A stretch of 64,000 nucleotides of DNA from Bacillus carboniphilus. GTDB lineage: Bacteria; Bacillota; Bacilli; Bacillales; JC228. Under the pieces are notes generated by a model. That model was not told where the DNA came from. It worked only from the letters and a program-made list of their open reading frames with translations, and did no database searches. Each line of letters starts with the position of its first letter. Position 1 is the first letter of the stretch. A program made the position numbers and the translations under genes. Of the stretch, positions 53,679 to 63,350 are shown in pieces. Location: contig NZ_BAAADJ010000064.1 of the NCBI RefSeq assembly GCF_039522365.1, positions 124,001 through 188,000 of the forward strand. Reading direction: 5' to 3'.

Positions 53679-53687
53679 TGCTATAAT
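53679..53687 (+). promoter_or_regulatory. Extended -10 of resA promoter
   Basis: TGCTATAAT gives a TG-extended, perfect -10 (TATAAT 53682-53687); the -35 area (about 53659-53664) is poor, as in activator-dependent promoters. Confidence 0.55.
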
Positions 53688-53727
53688 AACAAGGGAAAAT
53701 GGAGTCTCCATAGGGAGGGGAAATCCC

Positions 53728-54261
53728 ATGCAAAAGAAAAAAAGAAGATTAGTGCTTCGGACTATTGTGCTCATATTGCTCTTTGCAGCAGTAGGGTATT
53801 CCCTTTATTCAAACTTAACTCAAGAAAAAAGGGGAATTCTGGCCGTAGGGGATCAAGCACCTAACTTTGCACTTGAAGATATGGAAGGTAATGTACATAA
53901 GCTATCTGATTATAGAGGGCAAGGAGTCTTTTTGAATTTTTGGGGCACATGGTGTAAACCATGTGAAAAGGAAATGCCTTACATGGAAAACCAATATTCG
54001 TATTTCAAGGATGACGGTGTTCAAATATTAGCTGTTAATGTTGGTGAATCAAGAATGGCAGTTAACCAGTTTATAAATCAGTATGGGTTAAGCTTTCCAG
54101 TCTTAAGAGATTTAAAAAGCACGGAAGTTCAAGGTGCCTATAATATAGGGCCATTACCTACAACTATTTTAATCAATCCAGAAGGAAAGATCGTGGAAAT
54201 TATAACAACAACGATGAGTGAAGATAAAGTTCGTGAATCAATGGAAAAAATAATGCCTTAA
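53728..54261 (+). CDS. resA: Thiol-disulfide oxidoreductase ResA
   Basis: 177 aa, anchored by one N-terminal helix (about 8-28) with the thioredoxin domain outside. Active site W-C76-K-P-C79 in F-W-G-T-W-C-K-P-C-E. Keeps apocytochrome c haem-site cysteines reduced for haem attachment by ResB/ResC. gggagggg site. First of resABC, 20 bp before resB. Confidence 0.95.
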   Translation: MQKKKRRLVLRTIVLILLFAAVGYSLYSNLTQEKRGILAVGDQAPNFALEDMEGNVHKLSDYRGQGVFLNFWGTWCKPCEKEMPYMENQYSYFKDDGVQILAVNVGESRMAVNQFINQYGLSFPVLRDLKSTEVQGAYNIGPLPTTILINPEGKIVEIITTTMSEDKVRESMEKIMP

Positions 54262-54281
54262 TATTTGGGGAGTTTTTCGGT

Positions 54282-55937
54282 ATGGATCAAGTTAAGTGTG
54301 ACTGTGGTCATGTAAATCCACATGGTACAGTTTTATGTGAGTCTTGTGGGAAAATACTTGTTGAATCAGAAGAAAAGAAACAGTTATTAGATATGAGGTA
54401 TGAAGGAAGTGCAAGACGTTCCCAAACCTATAAGACTACGCTAATTGATAAGGTGTGGAACTTCTTTTCTTCTGTAAAAGTAGGGATATGGCTAATTATA
54501 GTCACCCTAAGTGCATCAGCTATCGGAACCATTCTTCCACAAGAAGCATTTATCCCAAAAAATATGCCAGCAGGCGCATACTACGAAAGCGAGTACGGTG
54601 TTTTTGGCCGCATTTATCATACATTAGGTTTCCATGACTTATATGGTTCTTGGTGGTACCTCCTACTCATAGCTTCAATAGGGGTGTCTCTTGTTATTTG
54701 TAGCTTAGACCGAGTGGTTCCATTATATCGTGCCTTAAAAGTACAAAGAGTTACGAAGCACCAAGGCTTTTTGAAAAGACAGAGATTGTATGTACACGTA
54801 CCTGGTGAAGCGGATAAACTTGATGTAAATTGGGATAAGATTAAAGCTAATCTATCTAACAAACGATATAATATTCGTGAAGAGGATGGAAGTCTCTTAG
54901 CGGAAAAAGGTAGATTTTCAAGGTGGGGCCCTTATGTCAACCATATTGGTTTGATTATTTTCTTATTTGGTGGAATGCTTCGTTTTGTTCCAGGGATGTA
55001 TATTGATGAAACTCTCTGGGTGAAAGAAGGAGAAATAAAGCCTATTCCAGGAACAGACCGTGAGTATTATTTGGAGAATAAAGATTTTTTAGTTGAAGTT
55101 TATGACGGTACCGAAAGAAATGGAGTCTTTCAAGAAACGCTAGAGCGCACTGGAGGAACAATAAGTAATTATCAAACAGATGTTGTCTTATACAAGCAAT
55201 CCTCAGATACTATATTGGGTGAAAAACCTAAATTAGAAGAAGTAAAAGAATTTTCAATACAGGTAAATAAGCCGTTAACGTTTGAGGGATTTTCTTTATA
55301 CCAAATCTCTTTTAACCAAGGTGAATTCGAAGCAATGAATTTTAATCTTGTCAATCAAAATACACAAGAGTCATTTGGGGAAATTCGAATTGATCTGGCT
55401 GAACCAGAGAAACAATATGATTTAGGTAACGGGCGGATTGTTGAGATTGTTCGATATTATCCAGATGTTAAATTTGATGAAAATTATATTCCGACAAATC
55501 AGTCACCATATCCGCGTAATCCTGCTTTCATATTTAACATGATTTCGCCTGAACATCCGGAAGGTGAAATGAGTGTTGTGGCTATTAGACAAACATTAGA
55601 ACCAACAGGTCCAAATGATTATAAAATGGAATTTAGCCATATTGAACAAACTGAAGTCTCTGGATTGACTGTTAGAAAAGACCAGACACTTTGGATTCTA
55701 GCTCTGGGTGGACTAATTTTTATGATTGGCGTTATTCAAGGGTCCTATTGGAATCATCGAAGAATTTGGATTCAACGCCATGGACAGGATGTAATGGTTG
55801 CAGCCCATACGAACAAAAACTGGTTTGGTCTTAAGAAAGAAATTGAAAGGGTACTAGAAGATACCCCTCAATTTCATCCTGTTGATCAACACGTTAATAA
55901 TGAGAAAAAAGTAGAAGAGGAGGTGGAGGAACAATGA
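54282..55937 (+). CDS. resB: Cytochrome c biogenesis protein ResB
   Basis: 551 aa. N-terminal four-Cys segment C-D-C-G-H ... C-E-S-C-G (residues 6-24) is a small zinc-ribbon-like tail, conserved in Bacillus ResB. Then membrane helices near 66-90, 118-140 and 215-235, a large outside domain, a last helix near 475, and a cytosolic tail. Part of system II haem delivery with ResC. Overlaps resC by 4 bp. Confidence 0.94.
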   Translation: MDQVKCDCGHVNPHGTVLCESCGKILVESEEKKQLLDMRYEGSARRSQTYKTTLIDKVWNFFSSVKVGIWLIIVTLSASAIGTILPQEAFIPKNMPAGAYYESEYGVFGRIYHTLGFHDLYGSWWYLLLIASIGVSLVICSLDRVVPLYRALKVQRVTKHQGFLKRQRLYVHVPGEADKLDVNWDKIKANLSNKRYNIREEDGSLLAEKGRFSRWGPYVNHIGLIIFLFGGMLRFVPGMYIDETLWVKEGEIKPIPGTDREYYLENKDFLVEVYDGTERNGVFQETLERTGGTISNYQTDVVLYKQSSDTILGEKPKLEEVKEFSIQVNKPLTFEGFSLYQISFNQGEFEAMNFNLVNQNTQESFGEIRIDLAEPEKQYDLGNGRIVEIVRYYPDVKFDENYIPTNQSPYPRNPAFIFNMISPEHPEGEMSVVAIRQTLEPTGPNDYKMEFSHIEQTEVSGLTVRKDQTLWILALGGLIFMIGVIQGSYWNHRRIWIQRHGQDVMVAAHTNKNWFGLKKEIERVLEDTPQFHPVDQHVNNEKKVEEEVEEQ

Positions 55938-57121
55938 TTGGATTAAGTGGTAATCTATTATTTATATCATTTGTACTCTATTTGATTGGAACTTTTATTT
56001 TTGCTGGGGCTATTCGTCAAACTAAAAATATGAGCCATGAGAAAAGTGCAGAAAAATGGTCAAATGTTGGAATCGTTATTACAATAGTAGGATTATTAAC
56101 TCACCTAGGATATTTTATCCTCCGTTGGATTGCGGCAGGACATGCTCCCGTTAGTAATTTATTTGAATTCATTACCTTCTTTGGAATGATGTTAGTTGCT
56201 GCATTTGTAGTCATTTATTTTATTTATAAGAATGCAGTTTTAGGACTATTTACATTACCTATTGCCTTACTTATTATCGCTTATGCAAGTATGTTTCCAT
56301 CAGAAGTTGCACCATTAGTTCCCTCACTCAAGAGCTATTGGTTGCATATACACGTAACGACTGCAGCTGCAGGTGAAGCTGTATTAGCTATAAGCTTTGC
56401 TGCCGGAGTCATTTACTTGATTAAGTCAGTGGATCAATCTAAAAATAGCAAACAAGCAAAATGGCTTGAAGTCGTTATGTATTCCTTAATCACAGTTGTT
56501 GGTTTCATTGTAATCACAACAAGCTTTAATTTAGCTGGGTATGAGAGTGAATTCTCCTATATTGATAAAGAAGGAAAGAACGCCTATGATAGTTATCAGT
56601 TACCAGCAGTATTTGGACCTCATGAAGGGACTCTTTTAACGGAAGGTAGCTTTGAACCAATTGTCTATGTTCCTGATTGGGTAAATGCTAGGAAGTTAAA
56701 TACATTTGTATGGTCACTCGTTTCAGGGGTGATCCTCTATTTACTAACTAGGCTGATTCTAAGAAAAAGAGTAGGGGCAGCTTTAAAGCCACTAACGAAA
56801 AATGCGAAATTAGATGTTTTAGATGAAATCGGTTATCGTTCTGTTCTGATTGGATTCCCAATCTTTACATTAGGTGCTCTTATATTTGCAATGATATGGG
56901 CTCAACTAGCATGGAGCCGCCTATGGGGATGGGATCCTAAAGAGGTGTGGGCACTTATTACATGGCTGTTTTATGCTGCTTTCTTACACCTTCGTTTATC
57001 AAGAGGATGGCATGGGCAAAAATCTGCCTGGTTAGCCGTAATTGGTTTTGCTATTATTATGTTTAACTTGATTGTTGTAAACTTAGTTATTGCAGGACTG
57101 CATTCATATGCAGGTGCATAA
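55934..57121 (+). CDS. resC: Cytochrome c biogenesis protein ResC (CcsA)
   Basis: 395-aa polytopic protein with the haem-handling Trp-rich [14 protein letters not shown] motif near residue 333 and flanking His in eight or so helices (for example L-T-H-L-G-Y, L-H-I-H-V). Forms the haem exporter/lyase with ResB. ATG overlaps the resB stop (ATGA). Confidence 0.94.
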   Translation: MIGLSGNLLFISFVLYLIGTFIFAGAIRQTKNMSHEKSAEKWSNVGIVITIVGLLTHLGYFILRWIAAGHAPVSNLFEFITFFGMMLVAAFVVIYFIYKNAVLGLFTLPIALLIIAYASMFPSEVAPLVPSLKSYWLHIHVTTAAAGEAVLAISFAAGVIYLIKSVDQSKNSKQAKWLEVVMYSLITVVGFIVITTSFNLAGYESEFSYIDKEGKNAYDSYQLPAVFGPHEGTLLTEGSFEPIVYVPDWVNARKLNTFVWSLVSGVILYLLTRLILRKRVGAALKPLTKNAKLDVLDEIGYRSVLIGFPIFTLGALIFAMIWAQLAWSRLWGWDPKEVWALITWLFYAAFLHLRLSRGWHGQKSAWLAVIGFAIIMFNLIVVNLVIAGLHSYAGA

Positions 57122-57146
57122 TTTAGAAGTTTCTTAAGTATATATG

Positions 57147-57176
57147 ACCTTCACAGTAAGCTGTGGAGGTTTTTTG
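57147..57176 (+). terminator. Terminator/attenuator between resC and resD
   Basis: Stem ACCTTCACAG (57147-57156) / CTGTGGAGGT (57161-57170) with one G-T pair, then five T. It could reduce read-through from resABC into resDE. Confidence 0.75.
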
Positions 57177-57215
57177 TACATAGATTTCCATTTAACTGAT
57201 GAGGAGTGGCTGATT

Positions 57216-57935
57216 ATGAATGAACAAACATATTCTGTTTTAATAGTGGATGATGAGGAAAGAATTCGTCGTTTATTAAAAATGTATCTTGAAAGAGAAG
57301 AGTTTCAGATTGAAGAAGCATCGGATGGTGTAGAAGCTTTAGAAAAAGCTCTTGAAACCGATTATGATGTCATATTATTAGACTTAATGATGCCTGAGAT
57401 GGATGGACTAGAAGTTTGTCGAAGACTTCGAGAAAAGAAATCTACTCCTATTATTATGCTAACAGCAAAAGGTGAAGAGGCTAACCGTGTTCAAGGCTTT
57501 GAGATGGGAACAGATGACTACATTGTCAAACCCTTTAGTCCTCGTGAAGTTGTTTTACGTGTGAAAGCATTATTAAGAAGAGCGTCAAAAACAAGCTACT
57601 TAAGTACTGAAACATCAGCAAAGAATGTAATTGTATTCCCACACTTAACAATCGACCATGACGCCCACCGAGTATCGGCAGATGGAAAGGAAGTAAGCTT
57701 AACACCTAAGGAATATGAACTTCTTTACTTTCTTGCAAAAACGCCAGATAAAGTATATGACAGAGAGCACTTACTTAAAGAAGTATGGCAGTATGAATTT
57801 TTCGGTGATTTACGTACGGTGGATACACATATAAAACGATTGAGAGAAAAACTGAGTAAAATTTCAGAACCTGCCGCTAAAATGATTGTAACTGTATGGG
57901 GTGTCGGCTATAAGTTTGAGGTTGGAGCTGAATGA
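57216..57935 (+). CDS. resD: Response regulator ResD
   Basis: 239-aa OmpR/PhoB-type regulator. Start ATG 57216 with gaggag upstream; the 24 extra residues of the longer frame come from the intergenic hairpin region. Receiver domain with D-D-E-E, phospho-Asp in L-L-D-L-M-M-P, T in M-L-T-A-K, K in I-V-K-P-F; C-terminal winged helix G-D-L-R-T-V-D-T-H-I-K-R-L. Controls respiration genes with ResE in low oxygen or nitric oxide. Overlaps resE by 4 bp. Confidence 0.95.
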   Translation: MNEQTYSVLIVDDEERIRRLLKMYLEREEFQIEEASDGVEALEKALETDYDVILLDLMMPEMDGLEVCRRLREKKSTPIIMLTAKGEEANRVQGFEMGTDDYIVKPFSPREVVLRVKALLRRASKTSYLSTETSAKNVIVFPHLTIDHDAHRVSADGKEVSLTPKEYELLYFLAKTPDKVYDREHLLKEVWQYEFFGDLRTVDTHIKRLREKLSKISEPAAKMIVTVWGVGYKFEVGAE

Positions 57936-59722
57936 TCTGGAAGAGTGTTGTAGGTAAGCTTTGGATAACAATCCTTTTACTTCTTTCTTTTGTATTGTTT
58001 GTTCTTACGATGTTATTACTGGAATTTTTCCAAAACTATCACGTGGATGAGATAGAGAAAGAAGTTTCTCAAACTGCTTCAAAAGTGGCCATCATCATGG
58101 AAGAGCATGAAGATATTGAGCTTGCCTTGGAAATTGTCGGAGAACTAGTGGATGAAGCTACTCATATCGTTGTATTTACAGGAGAAGGAAAAACCTACTT
58201 TCTTCCTAGTAATATAGATGACCATCTTCCGGTAGATTTCTTTAAGCAAAATGAACAACTAAGTGGAGTTATTGAAAGTAGAGACATGGTTCAAATTGAA
58301 ATCTCTGCTCCTGGTCAAATAAGAGGAGATCGCTTTTCCAATATGATTGTTTCAGGCGTTCCATTCGTTGAACCATCTGGAAGTCAAGGTGTAGCCTATA
58401 TTTATCAATCGTTGGAGGTTATGAGAGAAACGACCGAACAAACGACAAAATTTATTCTATTAGCAGCTGGAATTGCTATTATTTTAACGACAGTTTTTGC
58501 CTTTTTCCTTTCAACAAGAATCACAGCTCCACTTTTAAAAATGAGAGAAGCTGCTTCTGAAGTCGCTCGTGGGAACTTTGGGACTAAGGTTCCAATATTA
58601 ACGAGTGATGAGATCGGTGAGCTAGCCATTGCCTTTAATAAAATGGGTAAACAGTTAAAAAATAACTTGAGTGCTCTCAAACAGGAGAAGGAACATCTTT
58701 CAAGTATTTTAAGTAGTATGGCAGATGGGGTAATTACAATAGATCGTGATGGCTCCATCCTTATAACAAACCCTCCTGCAGAGAGGTTTTTAAAGTATTG
58801 GTACTATGAAGAAGAAAGCAATGAATCTAGTGATAAAGAGCTTCCGCCTAAAGTACGGGACCTATTTCAATCTGCCGTTCTAACTGAGCAGGAGCAAACG
58901 GATGAAATTTATTTACAGGGGCGATCTTGGTCATTTATTGTAAGTCCACTGTATAATCAACAGTCTGTAAGAGGCGCTGTAGCGGTCGTCCGTGATATGA
59001 CGGAAGAAAGACGGATGGATAAGCTCCGAAAAGATTTTATTGCCAATGTTTCACATGAATTAAGAACCCCTATTTCAATGCTTCAAGGATATAGCGAGGC
59101 AATAGTAGATGACATTGCAGGCTCAGAAGAAGAGAAGAAAGAAATTGCAAAAGTCATCTATGACGAATCGCTTCGTATGGGAAGGTTAGTCAATGATTTA
59201 TTAGATTTGGCAAGGGTGGAAGCAGGACATATCACGCTATATCACGAAAATGTAAACATGTACCCTTATCTAGACCGCGTTTTGAAAAAGTTTCACGGTG
59301 TTGCGAAAGAAAAAGAAATTTCATTAGGTTTAGAGGGTGTGCTTGAAAATGATCAAATGGTTTTCGATGTGGATAAAATTGAACAAGTCTTTACAAACCT
59401 AATTGATAATGCCATACGCCATACACCAAGAGGTGGGTCTGTTAAGGTCATAAGTAAATTGAATGAACGAGGCTGGTCCGTTGACATTCAGGATACAGGG
59501 ACAGGAATTCCTGAGGAGGATTTGCCATTTGTTTTTGAACGTTTCTACAAAGGCGATAAGTCGCGTACTAGAGGAAAATCGGGAACCGGACTTGGGTTGG
59601 CTATTGCTAAGAACATTATAGAAGCTCATGAAGGACATATATCTGTTCACAGCAAAAAAGGACAAGGAACGACTTTTTCGTTGTTTATTCCTCGAAAATT
59701 AGAAGAACATAGCATTTACTGA
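57932..59722 (+). CDS. resE: Sensor histidine kinase ResE
   Basis: 596 aa. Helix about 9-31, outside sensor region to about 170, helix about 170-192, HAMP (about 193-245), PAS (about 255-365), HisKA with phospho-His in F-I-A-N-V-S-H-E-L-R-T-P, and ATPase boxes D-N-A-I-R-H-T, D-T-G-T-G-I-P and G-T-G-L-G-L-A-I. Partner of ResD. Ends before the sigX promoter region. Confidence 0.95.
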   Translation: MIWKSVVGKLWITILLLLSFVLFVLTMLLLEFFQNYHVDEIEKEVSQTASKVAIIMEEHEDIELALEIVGELVDEATHIVVFTGEGKTYFLPSNIDDHLPVDFFKQNEQLSGVIESRDMVQIEISAPGQIRGDRFSNMIVSGVPFVEPSGSQGVAYIYQSLEVMRETTEQTTKFILLAAGIAIILTTVFAFFLSTRITAPLLKMREAASEVARGNFGTKVPILTSDEIGELAIAFNKMGKQLKNNLSALKQEKEHLSSILSSMADGVITIDRDGSILITNPPAERFLKYWYYEEESNESSDKELPPKVRDLFQSAVLTEQEQTDEIYLQGRSWSFIVSPLYNQQSVRGAVAVVRDMTEERRMDKLRKDFIANVSHELRTPISMLQGYSEAIVDDIAGSEEEKKEIAKVIYDESLRMGRLVNDLLDLARVEAGHITLYHENVNMYPYLDRVLKKFHGVAKEKEISLGLEGVLENDQMVFDVDKIEQVFTNLIDNAIRHTPRGGSVKVISKLNERGWSVDIQDTGTGIPEEDLPFVFERFYKGDKSRTRGKSGTGLGLAIAKNIIEAHEGHISVHSKKGQGTTFSLFIPRKLEEHSIY

Positions 59723-59817
59723 CGAAATATCTTGTTCCATGAGAAACAATGGTTGTCCACTTTTAGGTGCAATTCACACTACCAAATTTTTTCAAAAAAA
59801 GATATAGTTATAGCAAG

Positions 59818-59843
59818 TGTAACTTTTTTCTATTGTTTTCGAC
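59818..59843 (+). promoter_or_regulatory. Candidate autoregulatory sigma-X promoter
   Basis: TGTAAC (59818-59823), 16-bp spacer, CGAC (59840-59843), the -35/-10 pair typical of sigma-X promoters, 30 bp before sigX. Confidence 0.65.
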
Positions 59844-59872
59844 TAATATTATGAAAACGGGGAGGGGACGAA

Positions 59873-60424
59873 ATGGACTCCGTTTTTCAACGTATCTATG
59901 ATGAATATCATCAAGACTTATTTCAATTCCTATTTTACATGGTACAAAATAGGGAGCACGCTGAAGACTTAGTCCAAGAAGTGTACATAAGAGTGCTAAA
60001 AGCTTATGATCGCTTCGAGGGTAAGAGTAGTGAAAAAACCTGGCTTTTTTCAATTGCTAGAAATGTTGCGATTGATTTTTTTCGTAAGCAAAAAAATTGG
60101 AAAAAAAGACTTCTCGATTCATTTGATTGGGGAGAAAACCAAATCAAGGATAAAGAACCAATTCCAGAAGACGTTGCTGTACAAAATGAAGAAATCAAAT
60201 GGATGTATGAATGCCTTCACGAATGCTCTGTAGACCAACGACTTGTTATTATAATGAGATATATTCAATCACTGTCAATTGCAGAAACGGCTGAAAGCCT
60301 TGGATGGACAGAGAGTAAAGTGAAGACAACTCAACACCGAGCCATTAAAGCTTTGAGAAAGGCTATGGAGAATCGTATGGAAAAGGAGGGGAAAGATGGT
60401 GAGCAATACTTCTTGGGACGATAA
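59873..60424 (+). CDS. sigX: ECF sigma factor SigX
   Basis: 183-aa extracytoplasmic-function sigma factor. Region 2 includes D-L-V-Q-E-V-Y-I-R-V-L-K-A-Y-D-R-F-E and W-L-F-S-I-A-R-N-V-A-I-D; region 4 HTH S-I-A-E-T-A-E-S-L-G-W-T-E-S-K-V-K-T. Located after resE with rsiX overlapping by 29 bp, as in B. subtilis, where SigX governs envelope charge and cationic peptide resistance. ggggagggg site. Confidence 0.93.
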   Translation: MDSVFQRIYDEYHQDLFQFLFYMVQNREHAEDLVQEVYIRVLKAYDRFEGKSSEKTWLFSIARNVAIDFFRKQKNWKKRLLDSFDWGENQIKDKEPIPEDVAVQNEEIKWMYECLHECSVDQRLVIIMRYIQSLSIAETAESLGWTESKVKTTQHRAIKALRKAMENRMEKEGKDGEQYFLGR

Positions 60425-61610
60425 AAAGATTGAAGATCTTTTAAAGAGCATGCCCAAGGTAGAGGATCACCGTAGCCAAAGCGAGATCTACTATCAAGTT
60501 CAAAAGCGCATGCGGAAAGAAAAACGTAATTACTGGTTTATCCCTGCTGCTGCCGTTGCTGCTGTATTATTGCTATCATTGTTACTCTATCCATCGATTT
60601 TTTCTAATGATCAAGCTTTAAATGAGTCGGAAAGGGATATGGATCAAAAAATAGCTATGACCGATGATCATGCAGCAGATGCATTAGACACAGAGCAAGA
60701 TGAACTTTCAGCAAAATCATTCGAAGGAGAGTCTGCAGAAAGTGATAATGATAATACTGAAATGGGTATTGGAATGCTTACACATATTCCAAGTAAAACA
60801 GCCCTGTATCAGGAACAACTTTCTGATCAGTCAACAGCCATCACGTATGCGGTACCTGATGAACAAGCTCAAAATATAGTGCCTGTTACGATCACAGTAC
60901 CAAGTAGTAAAGAAGTAACCTGGGTAGAACAATACAACAATCATGTGGATGATGTTCCTTATGAAGAACTTGGCTTAAATGGAGAGTATTTACCTTATAA
61001 GGGAGAGGTCTCTATTGCTAGTGACAATGTTCTTCAACTGGACTTAGTTGAGGGTCATCCATATTCTGCTGGTTCTGCCTCAAATGTAAACTTGCTTAAT
61101 TCCTTAAACTATACATTTGCAGATAGTCCATTTGAAAAAGTAAAGCTTACTACCAATGGAGCACCTGGTATGGATTTTGGGAATTTTGGCAATGTGGAAG
61201 AACATATTTTGAAAAAGAAATTACAGAATCCGTTCTTCATTTATAAAAAGACTGAGGATTCCAAAGCATTATTAGCGCCATATATGGATAATACTTTTTC
61301 AACTATACAAGAAGCTTTCAATGCTATGAAAGAGGATATTGAAACACATGATTTACGTGGTCCTTTAAAAGACATTGAATTAGTCGGAGTTAGTGAGAAT
61401 GAGTTAGAGCTTACTGTCGAATTTGGAGATGAACTGCTTCCTGATACAGATGAAAGTATGTTGGCTATTGAAGCAATTTTACTAACAGCCAAGAACTATG
61501 GTTTTGAGACAGTTGTTTTGAAGCATCCATCTCAAGTAGGGTTTGCAGGATTTTTATTTAATGAACCGATTCGTGTACCGATAGCACCAAATTATCTAGA
61601 ACAGTATTAA
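60396..61610 (+). CDS. rsiX: Anti-sigma-X factor RsiX
   Basis: 404 aa. Cytosolic N terminus (about 1-43) begins M-V-S-N-T-S-W-D-D-K-K-I-E-D-L-L; one membrane helix (about 46-64); the remaining ~340 residues are outside, very acidic near 75-115. ATG 60396 has aaggagggg upstream. It should hold SigX at the membrane until regulated proteolysis. Overlaps the sigX 3' end. Confidence 0.9.
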   Translation: MVSNTSWDDKKIEDLLKSMPKVEDHRSQSEIYYQVQKRMRKEKRNYWFIPAAAVAAVLLLSLLLYPSIFSNDQALNESERDMDQKIAMTDDHAADALDTEQDELSAKSFEGESAESDNDNTEMGIGMLTHIPSKTALYQEQLSDQSTAITYAVPDEQAQNIVPVTITVPSSKEVTWVEQYNNHVDDVPYEELGLNGEYLPYKGEVSIASDNVLQLDLVEGHPYSAGSASNVNLLNSLNYTFADSPFEKVKLTTNGAPGMDFGNFGNVEEHILKKKLQNPFFIYKKTEDSKALLAPYMDNTFSTIQEAFNAMKEDIETHDLRGPLKDIELVGVSENELELTVEFGDELLPDTDESMLAIEAILLTAKNYGFETVVLKHPSQVGFAGFLFNEPIRVPIAPNYLEQY

Positions 61611-61617
61611 AGAGAGA

Positions 61618-61647
61618 AACGCTAGCCATAATGGTTAGTGTTTTTCT
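61618..61647 (+). terminator. Terminator of sigX-rsiX
   Basis: Stem AACGCTAGCCA (61618-61628) / TGGTTAGTGTT (61632-61642) with two G-T pairs, then T-run. Confidence 0.8.
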
Positions 61648-61752
61648 TTTTGTCTTTTAGCTAGGAGACAATGTTCAGTAAACTTGAGGTTCTAATGTTG
61701 GACGGCCACTCATATTTGTATTATTAAGTCTAAAGCGATAGGAGGATGAGCT

Positions 61753-62742
61753 ATGAAGGACTATATCAGAAGATTGTTGATTGTAGCCCTGATGGCTTTT
61801 TTTATCTCTCTCCTATTTGTTGGAGGAAGAGCTGAAGCAAGTGAAGTTGATACGGAAATATGGTTATGGCCAGCTGATGGTGTCTTATCTGATCATTTTG
61901 GATCCAGGCACGGTTATCATTACGGAATTGATATTGCGGGTCAATGGGGCTCTCATATTCATTCGGTTTACGATGGAAAAGTTATTAAGTCTTATTATTC
62001 ATATAGCTACGGCAATGTTATTTTTATTGAACACCCAAGTGGATATGTCACCGTTTATGCCCATCTTGCTAGACGGTTGAAGGATGTTGGTGAGACTGTA
62101 TCTAGTGGGGAAATCATTGGAACGATGGGCACAACCGGTCGTTCTACAGGGGTACATCTCCATTTTGAGGTGCATACATCCGAATGGAATTATGGAAAAA
62201 CAAATGTTATAGACCCTTCAACTATATACGGTAATCTTAAGATAGGTGAGCAAACGAGTGTAGAATCTAGGATGCTTTATGTCCAAAATGTTCTTCACGA
62301 AAGAAAAAAGAACATACTCTTGAAAGAAGGTTTGTGGCAAAACCTTGATAGCAGTGAGTCAGCAAATGAGTGGATTGAAATTCCGCTACAATCCGTGACA
62401 TCTAATAAAACAGAGTCTTTTCATTTTATCTTGATCAATCGAGAAATATCGATATCAGCTTATAATCTTCCAAATACATATATTGATTTCTCCGGACTAT
62501 TTTTAATGGTAGCTCTCATCAGAAGAAAAGGTTCAGAGGGACAGCTTTGTGTACCCATTTTTGTGCGAAATGAAAAGGTTGCATGTATAAAGGACAAAAT
62601 CGTAACCACCCTGGCACAACCAAAATGGGTGAGTAGTATAGTGCTAAAAATTCAAAACCTTTTATTACAATTTTTAGTAGTGATGAATCAATACATTCGA
62701 ACACGACTATTAATTCACAGAGTTAATGTACATGGAACGTAG
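61753..62742 (+). CDS. Secreted M23 family metallopeptidase with unrecognised C-terminal part
   Basis: 329 aa. Signal peptide about 1-30. Residues about 35-150 are a LytM/M23 domain: zinc ligands H56-Y-G-I-D60 and H135-L-H137, in G-V-H-L-H-F-E-V-H, so a peptidoglycan endopeptidase is likely. The last ~170 residues (170-329) match nothing I know and include two hydrophobic stretches (about 240-252 and 298-312) and two Cys. gataggagg site. Not part of the B. subtilis order between rsiX and fer. Substrate bond not determinable. Confidence 0.8.
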   Translation: MKDYIRRLLIVALMAFFISLLFVGGRAEASEVDTEIWLWPADGVLSDHFGSRHGYHYGIDIAGQWGSHIHSVYDGKVIKSYYSYSYGNVIFIEHPSGYVTVYAHLARRLKDVGETVSSGEIIGTMGTTGRSTGVHLHFEVHTSEWNYGKTNVIDPSTIYGNLKIGEQTSVESRMLYVQNVLHERKKNILLKEGLWQNLDSSESANEWIEIPLQSVTSNKTESFHFILINREISISAYNLPNTYIDFSGLFLMVALIRRKGSEGQLCVPIFVRNEKVACIKDKIVTTLAQPKWVSSIVLKIQNLLLQFLVVMNQYIRTRLLIHRVNVHGT

Positions 62743-62834
62743 TTGTGCTCCTATTTTTCTATATTAAAAAGACACCGAAATAAGGTGTAAATCAGTGAAA
62801 AATGCTTAATGATTGAGTTTACAATTAAAAATAA

Positions 62835-62865
62835 AAAAAGAGACAGCCATCACTGTCTCTTTTTG
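62835..62865. terminator. Bidirectional terminator between M23 gene and fer
   Basis: Perfect 12-bp stem AAAAAGAGACAG (62835-62846) / CTGTCTCTTTTT (62853-62864) between convergent genes. Confidence 0.92.
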
Positions 62866-62870
62866 TGCTT

Positions 62871-63137
<267 letters not shown>

Positions 63138-63350
63138 TCAATACAGTCAATGTCTATATTATATAAGCCTCTGATGACATCTATATATGCTCACTATTAT
63201 TGTATAGGTCTAGTTGTGACTTTTCAATAAGAAAAGTTGTGAAACCCATATTCCTTAGTAAAATGATGTAAATTGTTATTGGATTATAGGCTAAATATGT
63301 TCAAGTCATGTTACAATGTAGGCAATAATGTCTGATCTAAGGTGAAGATT

